Source: Thereva unica (Eukaryota > Arthropoda > Insecta > Diptera > Therevidae). Taken from it: 64,000 bases of DNA. The number at the start of each line of letters is the position of its first letter. The stretch's first letter is position 1. Position numbers and translations under genes: made by a program. Under the pieces are notes generated by a model. It saw only the letters and a list, made by a program, of their open reading frames with translations, ran no database searches and was not told the origin of the DNA. Location: assembly GCA_949987705.1 (NCBI GenBank), contig OX465283.1, forward strand, positions 48,336,953 to 48,400,952. The letters are read 5' to 3'. Shown here in pieces: positions 1-12,144 of this stretch.

Positions 1-2
1 GT

Positions 3-238
3 CATGCAGAAATTAGGAGTTACAAAGATTTTGCAAAGTTAACAGAATTACTAAAAGAACACAACATGAGTTCATTGCCGCACGAGACTTTAGCCCTTAT
101 CAAAAACATTTTCTAGAACTGGAGAAGAATCTGAAAGAATATTTTCCTCCAATCAACAGCAAGAAAGCATGGATAAGGAACCCATTTTCAGTCAACTTTG
201 CATCCGCGATTGATTTGCCCGATACAAATATCAACTAA
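3..238 (+). pseudogene. hAT transposase fragment (SCAND3/ZBED-like), C-terminal part
   Basis: The window opens inside a transposase-like reading frame. One frame runs from base 3 to a stop at 114-116 (HAEIRSYKDFAKL...). The reading continues in a second frame from about base 103 to the stop at 236-238, with the hallmark LKEYFPPIN followed by WIRNPF. In hAT transposases of the Buster/SCAND3/ZBED group, a 'YFP...W.RNPF' segment precedes the C-terminal dimerisation region. The copy is therefore a frameshifted remnant, truncated by the window start and ending before the usual hATC motif. Family assignment rests on these motifs only; the exact clade is uncertain. Confidence 0.7.
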
Positions 239-1276
239 TTTTGTTTTATGTGAAAAAGTCAGCTTTCATGCGAAGAATCGCAATTCAACTATGTACATAT
301 AGACAATTGATTTACCTTGCTCGTTGTTACAGTATGACCTTTTGTCACTTCAGAACTCGTCTGTAAAGTACACAAAAAATGAATATCTTGTTTTTCGAGC
401 TGCAGTGTTTTGAATGTTAAACTTTAAATCTGCATTTTACCGCCTTTGGAAAAACAACTGAAACATCAATATATCTTTACAATTTTTAGGATTGCGTCTA
501 TTTATTTCATGACACATTATTTGTAAAGAAAAAGAAGACCTATTTTTCCACATACATACATATTGCATTATAATTTAAAAAGTAGATCGGTAAAATCTCC
601 TTTTTTTGAATTTTTTTAACAACCTTCACAAGCTGCTTAAAAAATTCTTGGAACATTTGAAGTCTCTTGAAATACCTTGTTTTTTGCTATAGCTATTGAT
701 CAATCAAACCCAGGTATCAGTCGTTGACCTACTTTAAATATATATTTTTGCGTACCTGATGGACCATTTACTCCTATTGGAAAAATTGCTGCACTGGTTT
801 ATTATTGAAGGCAAATAAGAGTTTTTTAGGGTCAAGTGTCATTAGGCGAATCCGGTCCTTAATTATGTCGTTCTAAGAAGTAGGGTAGCTACATCGAAAA
901 TTTGGAAAGAGCGCTTTTCCTAAAGAACTTTATTTTTTGAATATTAATATCAAGTTGATTGGGCGTGCATATTAACCTTAAATTCGATTTAAAATAATGC
1001 AATTGCATTATGTTAGATGGAGTTTTCTAATTTGTTAGTGTGTGTATTACACGTTGTTTTTTTTTGCTTTCTGAAATCATTTAACGATGAATTCGATGAC
1101 TGATACAATTCTAACGCGGTTTTTTGTGTAGACATCTGTTTTATTTAAGGATTCACCAATGCAAATGTTTCTGCTGTGGTTCTTGAAACTCAGCGTAGAC
1201 ACTTAGGATAAATCAAACCTCAGTTCGCCCAACAGAATATCGAATTGAGGTTTAAGGTACGTTCAGAAGAGAGTAA
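239..1276. other. AT-rich non-coding stretch
   Basis: No reading frame or structured repeat is recognised. The sequence is AT-rich with scattered homopolymer runs and is probably the 3' flank of the hAT remnant or unique intronic DNA. Confidence 0.5.
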
Positions 1277-1793
1277 TAGCAGGAACACAATGCTCGCCAT
1301 AAGCCGTGGGCTATGAAAGCTCTATCGCTCTCAAATTATGCCATCGCTGTCAATCGTAAAACCAAAATTATAATAGAGCAAAGCGATACCGTAGGCGTTG
1401 AAAAAATTTTCTTCCTGTCAAATGAGTTTCAAATTTAAATTGAAACTAATTTAAACTAATATGAGAAAAAAAAAGAATGCAACACGTTCTTATTATTATT
1501 ATTTTTAAAATCAAGCACCCTCAGACACAACAAAATTTGTCAAAAAGGCACTTTTTTGTCAAAATAATAACGTTTTATTTCTTGACAGCGGTGTTTTTTT
1601 GTATGTATAATTTGGTAGAACTGTAAGCGTCAACCAAAAAATAGAAATAGGTTCTAATTTGTATGGTCGTAGTTATGGTCACTTCGCCGATAGTTTCATT
1701 TTGTTCGTTCCTAGGTAGATACATGGTATCTATTATTTGACAACGAAAAGCTTTTATAGCCCACGGCTTATGGTGAACATTGTGTTCCTGCTA
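1277..1793. mobile_element. TIR element (MITE), 517 bp, TSD TAA
   Basis: Terminal inverted repeats of about 45 bp start TAGCAGGAACACAATG on the left and end with the reverse complement at 1793, with a few mismatches. The 3-bp direct repeat TAA lies immediately outside both ends (1274-1276 and 1794-1796). No coding capacity is seen. A 3-bp TAA/TTA duplication is the hallmark of the PIF/Harbinger superfamily; assignment to it is inference. Confidence 0.85.
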
Positions 1794-1848
1794 TAATCAA
1801 CTGGAATAATGAAATAACATTCCAGTGAGCTTTTGCATTCCTAACTTC

Positions 1849-2869
1849 TAGTCCATTCAAAACGCGCGTTATGGTGTTCCAAAATAACACCGTTAAGAAA
1901 ATCGAACCCTAAACGTTTTTGGGGTCGTTGATCACGAAAATCGAGGTCCCGCGGTCCTAAAATTAGGGCGTCACCCCTAAAAATGCAAAAAACACCCCTT
2001 TTTAGGGGGTTTTCGCGACTATTTCAGTAATAATGAAAACTAATACGATGAAATGCACTTTTTTTAATATTTATTTGCGAAGGTGGTTGATGTATACTAA
2101 ATTAAGGCGAACTTAATGGTAAGGGGTACTCCTAAAGGGTTGGAAGTACCCCTAAATTGGCGAAAAATCGCAAAAATTGTAAAAAAAATTTTTTTTTAAA
2201 GTTTATGCTTCAAATTCGATTGTGGGCGTACTGTCAGGCAAAAATAAATTATTTTCAACCCTTAAGGGGTTAAAACTACCCCTACAATATAGTTCATTGA
2301 AAACTAGGTGGGGGTGTTCCAAAATAACACCGTTAAGAAAATCGAACCCTACACATTTTTGGGGTCGCTGATCACGAAAATCGAGGTCCCGAGGTCCTAA
2401 AACATGGGCGTCCCCCCTAAAAATGCAAAAAACACCCCTTTTTAGGGGGTTTTCGCGATTATTTCAATAATAATGAAAACTAATGCGATGAAATGCACTT
2501 TTTTTAATATTTATTTGCGAAGGTGGTTGATTTATACTAAATTAAGGCGAACTTAATGGTAAGGGGTACTCCTAAAGGGTTGGAAGTACCCCTAAATTGG
2601 CGAAAAATTTCAAAAATTGTAAAAAAATTTTTTTTCAAGTTTATGCTTCAAATTCGATTGTGGGCGTACTGTCAGGCAAAAATAAATTATTTTCAACCCT
2701 TAAGGGGTTAAAACTACCGCTGTTGTTTGCATTTTTAGGGGTGACGCCCTAATTTTAGGAGCGCGGGACCTCGATTTTCGTGATCAGCGACCCCAAAAAC
2801 CCTTAGGGTCCGATTTTCTTAACGGTGTTATTTTGGAACACCCCCCCCCCCCGCGTTTTGAATGAACTA
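1849..2869. mobile_element. Composite inverted-repeat element, 1.02 kb, TSD TTC
   Basis: The ends are TAGTCCATTCAAAACGCG and its imperfect complement at 2852-2869, with TTC directly repeated outside (1846-1848, 2870-2872). Inside, a unit of about 440 bp (beginning GGTGTTCCAAAATAACACC) occurs twice in direct orientation, from about 1872 and about 2311. A partial inverted copy (2720-2850) follows. A C homopolymer sits at the right end. A second member lies at 52181-53547. It has no coding capacity and looks like a fold-back-like non-autonomous DNA transposon. Confidence 0.85.
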
Positions 2870-3845
2870 TTCTGGTGAAAAAAGGAACACCAATTTCCAG
2901 TACGAACTGAACATGCCAACTGAACTGAACTTTATTGAACTGATTTCGGTGAAGCCGGGGAAATATTAAATTTGATTACGGTAAAAATCTACTACGCCTA
3001 TGTTTTATGCCTGGCTACTGAGAATAAATCACCTCGCTCCGGCCGTCTTATAGAAAATACTTATACTAGACAAAGATTTCAAATTACCGCAACCTATAAA
3101 GGTGATAACGTGTCCCCGCTTAACTCGCCATGTTTTATTTCAATATCAGTACATATACTGCAGGGTTTGTTAGGTATGCAAAACTTCAAAATATTAAATA
3201 CACTTCAATAAGCCCCCATCCACGGTCAAACAAATGAACAAACAAGTGGCAACGCCGAAAAAAAAAATGGAAATTTTGTAATAGTGTGCGTGTATAAAAT
3301 AAAAGTTTTCGAAGTTTGCCGCTGTTTGAAGAAAATATTTGTCTGGTTCAAAGCCTTCTATATTTACAAGCCATGCGGTAAGTCTGTGTATGTAGTTGTA
3401 TGAAGTCCCAACTAAATTCGTGAAATGTCAAAATCCCATTAAAATCAAAGGGAAAGAAGTTTTCGTGTCGCGGAAGGTGCTGTTACGAGTGTGATTTTAT
3501 TAAAAATAAAAATTATTTCCTCAAAATGAAAAACCTGTAACAGTGCAAAAAGTGCCCAAAATAATAGTTTGCAATTTAAATATATGTACATATGTTACTA
3601 ATAGAATTTACGGGATCATGTATGTAATGGAGGAACAAAATGTCTAAATCCCTTTAATAACGAGGAAAACAAGTTTTTCGTGCCGCGAAAAGTCTTTTAT
3701 TAATGAAAGTGCCGTGATTTTTTGTTAAAAATAATAGTTTTTTATAAATATAAAAGCAAAATTTTCGTTTGGGCTTTGATTCTTACTTAAATGCCCGAAT
3801 TTGTTCTCTGGGGCATGTTGTCACCTGAAGGACCAGCCAGTTTCT
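2870..3845. other. Non-coding stretch
   Basis: Only short open frames are present, without recognisable motifs. The 79-codon frame at 2972-3211 has no family signature. No structured repeat was seen. Confidence 0.45.
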
Positions 3846-3926
3846 GTTTTTTTTTTTTTTTTATGTGGTAGTGCTAAGCTTAGGAGTCACCCTTTGTACT
3901 ACTAGTCCGTCATGTCATCTGTCACG

Positions 3927-5310
3927 TCATGGTGCAATGTCTAGCAGTAAGCTTAGTATGGGGGAGGGGTGGGGGGAATATTCGCAGGGGATGAGAAATT
4001 TGCGATAAGTGGAAACATGGGCGTTACGTCGTAAGCCAAAGGAGAATCTAATGCAGTCATTAAAAGCTACATTCAGACGACGCCTGCAGACGGCATCCAA
4101 GGCAATATAGCTCGAGATGCCGTACAAAAAATGCGGCATGATTAGGCTCTTTACCAGACTTAGGCGTGACTGCTGAGGTAGGAGTTTACCAAATAACCAT
4201 AACCTACGGAGGCAACTATAAACTTTGCTAAGAATCCGTGAGACGTGGTCGCAACAAGTCAACCTCGAGTTCACCACAATACCCAAATTCGTAACCTTAT
4301 TCACAATACAAAGTGGAGTATTATCGATCGTGATAGGACTTAGCTCATGGGTATTAACAGAACAACGGCTAATAAACAAGGCCACGGATTTATTAGGATT
4401 GAGTCTAAGATAGTTATTGGATGCCCAGCTTGAAATATTGCGCAAGTCACCATTCACTCTCTCAATGCATTCACCTAGTTTATCAGAAGAAGATGAGGTA
4501 TATACTTGCGTATCATCAGCAAAGAAGTGAAAACAGCAATTCCGGATGACGGTAGACATATCATTCGTGAATAATGTGTAAAGCAAAGGTCCAAGAACAG
4601 AGCCCTGCGGCACTCCTGATGGCACAGGAAGAAATGATGAATACTTATCATTGAACTTAATGCACTGGGACCTGTTGGAGAGGAATGAGGAGAGGAGAGA
4701 GATCGCAGAAGACGAGAAATGGAAGAGAGTAGCAAGTTTATACAGCAAGAGATTATGATTAACGGTGTCAAACGCTTTTGAGAAATCAAGCAGAACCAAC
4801 ACATTCATTATCATCCAACTTCGCTCGAACATCAGTGGTGACCTTCAGCAGTGCTGTCTCACAACTATGAATCCGCCGAAAGCCAGACTGGTACTCACAC
4901 AGTAGATTACATTCTTCAAGAAACGATTGAATCTGATCATACATGATTCTCTCAAGGACCTTGGACAGGTAGGATAGGATACTAATTGGCCGGAAGTCTG
5001 TGATGTCGGAAGGAGAGGATTTTTTAGGTATTGGCACAATAAAAGCTTTCTTCCACACATCAGGAAATGCAGAGTATGTTAAGCAGCAATTGAAGATGTG
5101 AGTAACTGTATCGATCACACGGTATTATGAGCTTAAAAAATTGAGGTTCAACACCATCAATACCATTGGCATTAGAATGAACAAGGTAAAGGATGCAAGC
5201 ACTTCGGCCGCATCCACACATCTAAAACTGAAGCCATCAAATGAGTGTGTAGATCTTCGATCTAAATTACTGTCAGTGGGCATTAACGGTTGGATGAATG
5301 AATGATTCAT
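3927..5310 (-). pseudogene. Reverse transcriptase domain of the CR1-like element
   Basis: Three overlapping frames together give the RT. The linker ends FSFRCVDAAEV (near 5220). The first palm segment reads VPIPKKSSPSDITDFRPISIL. Next come YQSGFRRIHSCETALL, then VLLDFSKAFDTVNH, then the SGVPQGSVLGPLLYTLF box. The catalytic box is FADDTQVY, where most relatives have YADD. A C-terminal thumb-like segment ends near LRRNAHVSTYRKFL. Frames switch between about 5130 and 5118 and again near 4805, so no full protein could be made. It would have reverse-transcribed the element RNA at the nicked target site. The RT assignment is very secure; the clade name is less so. Confidence 0.93.
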
Positions 5311-5663
5311 AAGCTCGATGTCAAGATTAAGGTGGCTAGCATTTACAGGCCCAGAATGTATTCCTAATTTCCGTATATTCTTCCATATCTGTTTAGACGG
5401 GAGGTCAGAGTTAAGCCTAGCGGCTTAGAACTCCCGCTTAGCTAGACGAATTTTTTTGTTGGCCTTATTACGCACATGCTTATACCTACTGAAGGATTCA
5501 GCCGTTCTCAGCCGTCTGTATCTACGATAAAGGAGTTCACGCTCCTGGATTAGCAGTCTAATTTCGAAACTTTACAATTACGACACTCCGGCTTCCTACG
5601 AATTCGTTTGAGTGGCACACACTCATTGAATGCAGCTAAGATAAGGGAAGTGAACATCTGTAC

Positions 5664-6568
5664 TTACTCATCAACAGAGTGTAGACTATATATCATGTGT
5701 AGAGGTAGCGTGAGGCATTTTTGGTGAATGGAGTCATAGTCAATATTGCTATAATCCCTGTATGTTATAAATTGATCAGAGGCAGTTGTTGAGCATGAAA
5801 ATCTCACAGAGAGAAACAGGAAGTCGTGGTCAAATAGGCTGGGAGAAGAAAGTTGACTCCAACGAATTACTCTTTCAACGTTTGAAGTGGCAAGAATGTC
5901 AAGCAAAGAGGGTCGCAAGCAATTATTGTATGTTGGAAGATTGTTTAAGATGTTAATGTCAACAGATTGGAGTAACCATTTCAACGTACTGCTTCTACCG
6001 TTTGATTTAAGCAGGTCAACTTTGAGATCTCCAGCAATATGAATATCACTATACTGCCTACTAAGCCTAGAGAGAACGTTAAAGAGCTCCTCAGCATTGT
6101 CTTCGTTGAACAAGTTGGGCGGGCAGTACACAGAAACAAGCAAACAGACGTCGCTTGGCGTTTTGACTTCGACAACAATAAACTCACAAGTTCACCTTTG
6201 GATTTGTAGATGATCTTCGACCGCAATGACTTCGAAACATAGACAGCCACACCCCCTCCAATCCTGTCAGGCCTATCATTACGATGAACGTTAAAGTTAC
6301 TTAGGTACACATAAGAAGAGGGGATATTACTATTTAGCCATGTCTCGCTGACCAGTAGTGCATGCACACCAGTGTCATCAAATATTGCCCTCAAGTCATC
6401 AATCTTGTTCCTCAGACTTCTTGCATTAAGATAACAAATGTTTAACACATCCACTTTTTCTTGAGAGCAGATGATGTTAAGTAGTCTACCCACATCATAC
6501 ACAAAACCAGACGTATTATCCATCAGGAAAACAACAGCAGCCAATATCAGGAGGATAACTACAAGCAC
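5664..6568 (-). pseudogene. Endonuclease (AP-type) domain of the CR1-like element
   Basis: The N-terminal part reads CYLNARSLRNKIDDL, then LLVSETWLNSNI and the GGGVAVYVSKSLRSK segment. After a frameshift near 6150-6180 it continues with SVYCPP, AGDLKVDLL, LRPSLLDILAT and SLFDHDFL. These correspond to the Asn, Glu, GDxN, D and SDH motifs of exonuclease/endonuclease/phosphatase domains in non-LTR retrotransposons. The GDFN motif is changed to GDLK and SDH to FDH, so catalysis is probably lost besides the frameshift. It would have nicked target DNA to prime reverse transcription. Confidence 0.9.
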
Positions 6569-6850
6569 GATATTTAAGCAAATTATTGCACAATAAAGGA
6601 GGCATCAACGCAGCGAAGTGGTCAAAGTCATCAATAAAATTAGACAAACTAGAATTAGAATTAGAAAAAAAGGAATAAAAATAAATAAATGTAAACATAA
6701 CAAAAAGAAGAAAATATGAAGTATATAGAGAATTAAATGAAAACAAAATCAAAATCAACATTACGAGAGAGAAAATAAGAAATCAAATAAAAATTCTCAA
6801 AAACAAAATATATCAAAATAAGAAAAAAAAAATCGTTAAATGCTAGCACC

Positions 6851-7288
6851 TCAAGGCTCCAGGGTATCGACAGACGGGCATTCCAGGTCACATAAATCTC
6901 GCACTATTATTTCCCGAGCATCACTCTTTTTTTTAATGCGCACGAGTCCATCCTTCGTAAAAACAGAATGCAGCAGCCCCATTCTACGCAGTTTCAAGGC
7001 CTCTCGCAACAGATGATTATTGCCCTGCGTGAGACTCTCGTTCACAAAAACTAGAGTGTCAGCAGTGTAGCCATCCAGTTCGCATAGCGGAAATTTAAGT
7101 TTTCTATGCACTTTTAGAGCATGCATGAAAGCCTTAGCTTCACGCTGGCCAGAAAATTTTACAATAATTGGACTGGAAGCGTCCTTTCGCAGTCGGAAGC
7201 CATCGACGAAGGCGGAGAGCTGGTGGTTAACTTTGATTGCTATATTTTGGACCACATTCAACGTTTCAATATGTACGCTTTTTTTCAC
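6851..7288 (-). pseudogene. ORF1 protein C-terminal part (baculovirus-FP-like domain) of the CR1-like element
   Basis: A 145-codon frame contains DGFRLRKDASSPIIVKFSGQ, then VFVNESLTQGNNHLLREAL and GLLHSVFTKDGLVRIKKK. This pattern (IIVKF..., INE.LT..N..LL..A..L, ...G.I.V+) is the FP-C-like RNA-binding region found at the C-terminus of ORF1 proteins in CR1/L2-type elements. The N-terminal coiled coil and any gag knuckles are missing or decayed. A sister copy at 10.8-11.5 kb shows the same IVKFSGQR and KFPLCELDG segments on the opposite strand, which confirms it as part of the retrotransposon. Confidence 0.78.
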
Positions 7289-7630
7289 GATATGATCGTT
7301 GTTGTGGGCCTATTGAATGATACCGATTTCAAATCCTCTTCTTAAATCGAGTAGAGATGACCCCAACTTTTAATCGATTTTCGTGCACTATCTTCCACAT
7401 ACGGTTGTACAACATTTGGTTAAACACCCTGAATAGCAGCCTAAAACACGTTTGAGCAGGAATCACTCTATACACCGTCAATCCGTCATATCTTTTGCGG
7501 TGGTGTAAAATTTAGTAGTAAGCTTAGCCCGAACAATGGAAAACGTTTTGTTTACAGAAGTGTGGGGAGTAGAGTTGAGCCAGACTTACATGAGCCAGTA
7601 CATTTTTCCCTTACACGATGTTAAATTGTA

Positions 7631-8488
7631 CTGAGGCCTATATATTTTAAATGTTCATTGCTTTTTGTATGAGCGTGTATTGAGATAAATTCATTCTTGA
7701 TTTTTGATTTTTAACATTCACAAGGAAATGAGGCGAGGTGTGATTATAAATACGCACTGGTGGTGGGTATGTTCCCTCTTACTTCTTTTAGGGAAGCAAA
7801 ATTTCCATCTCAAAATGAGGCGAGATGAGAATGTAAAATATAAATATACCTACATCGTGCAGGCAAAGGTTTCTTACTCTTATTCTGAGTCAGTTTAATG
7901 CATCCATATTAGAATCAAACTCGTGAAAAACCCCTTCATTAGTATTTATTTTCATTCTTTCTTTAATTTGTTTGCTTTTGTCATTTTGCTATTGTAATCG
8001 TACCTTACCTTAGTTTAAGTATGACATTTTACTGGCTCAGAATAAAAAAGGAAGCACCTCTTAAAAACTAATTCTATAATTATGTATTACCCAACACTAA
8101 TGGGGAGACATTCACGAAACTTTCTTTAGAATTGGAATTTGTTCCTTTAGTGGAAGTCTGTACGAGCGAAATGAATTGTCTGGTATGGTGTTGCCCCAAA
8201 TTTGCCATGGAGTATGAATATTGTTTAGGTGGGCGTGCAGTACCTTACGTATAGTATAGTAAAAAAATCCTTCCAAGGACTCTAGATTCCTACATCTGCT
8301 AAGAGGTCTATGCTGCTATTTGCAGGGAACTTTAATTTGCACCTTGTCATGCTAAGGCAACTGTCAAGTCTAAAAAATCGCTTTCTATTTAGGGCGACAT
8401 CGAATGCAAGATTTGTGTAGATTACACTCCATAGCGATGGAATTTTCTTCTCATAAATTTTATAAGTCGAACACACAACAAAATTTAC
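7631..8488 (+). repeat. Unclassified dispersed repeat A, copy 1
   Basis: It aligns with 57243-59042 over most of its length. Shared blocks include TTTGTATGAGCGTG, GAAATGAGGCGAGGTGTGAT, CCCAACACTA(A/G)TGGGGAGAC and TTTAGGGCGACATCGAA. Copy 2 has about 700 bp of extra internal sequence. Neither copy has an intact reading frame, though short conserved peptides such as VGVQYLT and LFRATS.AR recur, which suggests an ancient coding element. Class is unknown; strand is arbitrary, given relative to copy 2. Confidence 0.75.
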
Positions 8489-10780
8489 TAATCCCTTGAT
8501 ATCTCATCGGCCTCTTAAATTCTATTTACAACTTTTAAATCACATTCAAAGATAAACTAAAATCAGGCACACAACTTTCGAATATATTTTCCACTAAATT
8601 TACAAAACCCTACGGAATAAAAAGGAGTGCTTGTCACGCGAATATTTCATTACTTTATTTTCTACCATCCACTTTCTCTATTAAAATCTGACCCAATATA
8701 TCCAAGAGATTATAGCTCATAAAAATTCTCATCCTTATCCCATTTTGATGAGATCAACCACTAAATCAGTAAACCAAAATGTCGTGTAGTGAAACGTAAC
8801 AGAAAAAAAAAAAATAGAAAAAAAAGGAAGAACGGAAAGTGTTGGTTTTTCCTTTTGCCGGGATCAAATTACTCAGCTGCCCTTCATTTATTGTCCTAGG
8901 ACATAATACACATCCCAATGAGCCCATGAGGACATCTGTTGACAAACTATCCCCGAATTTAAATGCCAACGCCCAAAATTGGTCCTTTGTTGATTGCCAG
9001 GGGATGAAATTTTCCTTTTTTTTTCTGTCAGGAAAATTCTTATAGGACTCGACATATAAACATACATTCGTTGACACATGTGCGAAATAAAGAGATAAAA
9101 AACGTACCATGTCACACGGATTATATACCTAGGCACACAGGGCACCTGGGTAACCCAAAAGGATATTATGGGACTATGATTATTGCTATAAAATACCAAT
9201 TTCATAACACAGATCTCGGTGATTCCTGTGTGCTATATACATATAAATATATACACTTTTTTTTCATTCTCGGTCTTGAGCCCATGAAAGTAGAGGGACT
9301 ATTTTGTCCCGAAAAATTGGGTCATATAGCCGTGTGTAGAGAATATTTATAATATACACAGGAGCAGAATGGAGGACAATCTGAACGCCTCCGGGCTGGC
9401 CGACGGTGGGCCTAATCCCCTTTCAGAAATGCAGAGATGTTTTCGGTCGATATTCTGTTAATTTCCTTCCTTGATTGACATACGCTTATCCGCATTCAGA
9501 GCCGCTTCCTAATGACTGTTGTGCCTTTTTAAAGCCTCTGAAGGATAAGCAGGAGCTCAGACGACAAGGATATCGAAGGAGCTTTCCATGACCTAAAGGC
9601 GACCACATTAAGGGAGATTTTTTATGTCAACAGGCATAAAGTCGAGATTTTATCGCTATAACGAGTAGTGGTGGTGGTCGCTGTCGTTTAGTGCCCGGCC
9701 ACACTGCTATAATTTCTCGATAGCCTCAATATATCCATTTGTGCCTTAGTTACCAATTTATTCTCACTACCACATCTTACCCTACTCATCCTCCCCCACA
9801 AAATCACCCACCTCAGGTGAACAATGTCTAGCCGCGCGGTGGGCTGTGAATGCGGGCGGAAGCATAAAACATGGATAAAATCTACGTTTTGGTCGAAAGT
9901 GGTATTTGAGTCAAATCGATGGATATCTCAGAAATCGATAACGCGTTAAGCCTTAGGCAATATCCACTGTCAAAAGAAAAGGTGTTTTCCCCCACCTGTG
10001 TTAATGTCTTCATTAGGACTGCCGTCGTGATTGGATAAATCAAATGGATTAAGGAGTTTATCCTGATTTTTTGTAATTATAAATGAAAGAAAACTGATTT
10101 TTGCTTTTGTGAAAGTTAAGAAATTTATTCAACAGTAATTAATCACTATCAATTTTATTTTAATGATGGTTGTAAACAACAGTGTTTAATAGTGGTGAAT
10201 AGAAGTTTCAAGTTTGTATAAAAATACTACTATTAACAAAAAGTTTTGCTTGTTATACCCTAATCTTTGCTATTCTTTTTGATCCTTCAAACTAACTTAC
10301 TGCTAGATATTCCACCAAGCCCTGAACCGAACGGTATGACAGACTGCTAGTATTGTACAAGAGTTCAGCCAAAGTCCTTCTAATGACGTGTACTGAGTAG
10401 GATGTTATTTGCGCGCTCTGTGCCATAGCCGATTTTTTTATGAGTACGACTCATTAATCAATTTTAAATACTACCACTCATTTGTTTAGATCGCTCCTTT
10501 ATTTAGTTATTTCGGTTTTACATTCGTGTGATTTTTATTTTTTTTATTTGCTTTCATCACCATTTCGAACAAAGTAAAAACTACGCCCGCGAAAGCTTCA
10601 TAAAAAAACGAGTTCTCGCTCAAAATCCATCACCGATCCTGACCAGAGGTGCTGTTAAGATTTCTGCAGAAAACTATCACGGCGAAAATCCGTTGTGGAG
10701 CTGCTTGTTGCATTGGAAGCTCGCTTTTCACAAACAAAATGATGATTTATCTGCATCTTTTAGCACACCGACGCTAAATT
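8489..10780. other. Stretch without recognised genes
   Basis: AT-rich DNA with only short frames. The overlapping 114-, 105- and 93-codon frames at 8766-9352 show no family motif. A segment near 10290-10340 resembles the 3' UTR of the CR1-like element at 3900-3960 (CTTACTGCTAGA...). The ORF1 remnant of the next copy may begin slightly before 10780. Confidence 0.4.
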
Positions 10781-11513
10781 AATGACTTCTGCGCATCTCT
10801 GAACGCCTTGAGTCCATCCAGCTTCGTCTATCAGAGGATCTAAAATCCACCTGAGACTAAATCAAAAACAGCTAGCTGAACTCGATAACAGGATCAGCGT
10901 TCTCTTTCAAAGGGTCTCGACATTGGAAACCAATTCCCAAACAGCATCCAACTGTGCTGCTGACCTACAAAGCATCACTACACAACTGGCTGATAATGTG
11001 CGTCACCTAGACGATATACGGCGGACTCAAAGACTCAGTGATATCATAATCCGTGGCATTCCAACGTATCCAGATGACTCGCCACTGAAGATCAATCAAT
11101 CAAGATCAATCACTGACTCCTGTGCTGAAAGTCGAGTCGTCACGACAAGACAATCCGTTTAAGTTAAGAAAGTGACTTTTCAGTCGTGTCCCGACTTTCC
11201 AGTAGCCTAAACTAAACTTAGAATTTTCACTCTTCGCCTGAACTTCGTAATTCGACTAAAGACTAAAACGTCACTTTCTTCAACTTAAACGACTTGTGAC
11301 GGATCAGGACTCGACTTTCAGCACAGGGGCCACTGCCTATCAGACTACACCGAGGCCTTTCGTTTGCGTTTTGGGATGCGTCTGAGGAGGGGGCCGACCA
11401 TCGTCAAATTTTCTGGCCAGCGTTAGGCAAAGGCGTTTTTATTCTTCTTCAAGGAGAAGCAGAAATTGAACTTTCCTCTCTGCGAGCTGGACGGTTTTAC
11501 TCGGGCCCAATGA
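10781..11513 (+). pseudogene. ORF1 of a second CR1-like copy, split by a small MITE
   Basis: Left of the insertion, changing frames give ISERLESIQ, LAELDNRIS, VSTLETNSQTASNCAADL and RRTQRLSDIIIRGIPTYP, a coiled-coil region with the 'R...I.I.GIP' motif typical of ORF1. Right of the insertion come LRRGPTIVKFSGQR and KLNFPLCELDGFT, nearly identical to the minus-strand copy at 6.85-7.29 kb. The split is caused by the element at 11119-11327. Stops and shifts show it is dead. It probably belongs with the EN piece at 11.9 kb and the RT at 15.1 kb as one plus-strand insertion. Confidence 0.78.
11119..11327. mobile_element. MITE-like inverted-repeat element inside CR1-like ORF1, 209 bp
   Basis: The ends are CCTGTGCTGAAAGTCGA and its exact complement at 11311-11327. 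Inverted similarity continues inward for about 60 bp (GTTTAAGTT..AAGAAAGTGAC). The element interrupts the ORF1 remnant whose two halves match one continuous frame in the copy at 6.85-7.29 kb. No convincing target duplication was found, so the superfamily is open. Confidence 0.8.
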
Positions 11514-11883
11514 ACGCCGCGCTCGCCTTGACAGAAAAAATGAACTGTGCGTTTCACTATGGCAGTGCACCAAATGAGAAAGCCAACGCCGCCGCGGTAC
11601 GCCTTGACAGGTGTCAATTCCCAGCTGTTTTATATTTACACAGAAAAGCGCGCGTTTATGTCGGACACGGTAAATTATTTAAAGAAATATAAGTAAGTGC
11701 AATCATTTATTAAAATTTAACTATTGGAGTAATTTATTCAATTTAAATTTATTTTTCAGTTCTGTTCCGAAATTCCACTAATTTTAGCTTTTATAATTAC
11801 ACACACTTAAATTTTCACGTTCTAATAATTGATGTAAACAATAGAAAAAATTTAATTGTCAAAGCTTTCATTGGGGCCCGAGT
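11514..11883. other. Unassigned insert between ORF1 and endonuclease remnants
   Basis: The two CR1-like pieces on either side are far closer together than in an intact element. The sequence here includes a threefold GTTTGCCGA-type direct repeat (11881-11907). It has no recognised coding content. Confidence 0.4.
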
Positions 11884-12144
11884 TTGCCGAGTTTGCCGAG
11901 TTCGCCGCGCCTGTTGCACTATGTCAAAGCAACAGGGCTCGCTATGTGCCACAGCTTTTCTGTTGTTTCCTTTCAAATGACAACTCTGACTTATCGTGAT
12001 TTCTCCAATGTTGATCATGTTGAACTCGTACGCAGATGTTCTTGCCTAGGGGGGGGTGATATCTTCACCACGATTGACGTTGATGATAAAGTTGCCAAAT
12101 TTGAAGGTTACTGCTCGGCTTATATGATGAGTTCGTATCTTTGA
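11884..12144 (+). pseudogene. C-terminal endonuclease/linker fragment of the CR1-like copy
   Basis: The frame contains LTYRDFSNVDHVELVRRCS and, further on, IDVDDKVAKFEGYC. It lines up with ITYRDYSNIDYDSIHQKC ... HSVDE of the minus-strand copy at 5.66-6.14 kb, that is, the end of the endonuclease and the start of the linker to RT. The copy stops at about 12144 and picks up again at 15.1 kb, with later insertions between. Confidence 0.72.

Larger units (their letters stand above)
3846..7345 (-). mobile_element. CR1-like non-LTR retrotransposon, 3.5 kb, degenerate
   Basis: Read on the minus strand the order is ORF1 remnant (7288-6851), apurinic-type endonuclease (6568-5664), reverse transcriptase (5310-3927), a short 3' UTR and an A-rich run at 3864-3846. 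This is the layout of a CR1/L2/Kiri-type element lacking RNase H. All domains are interrupted by frameshifts or stops, so the copy is dead. The left end is set by the A-run; the right end is approximate. Fragments of the same or a sister family occur on the plus strand at 10.8-12.1, 15.1-16.8 and 18.3-19.5 kb. Confidence 0.88.

Noticed and set aside
2972..3211. 79-codon frame near the first composite element
   Set aside because: No family signature and composition like the flanks.
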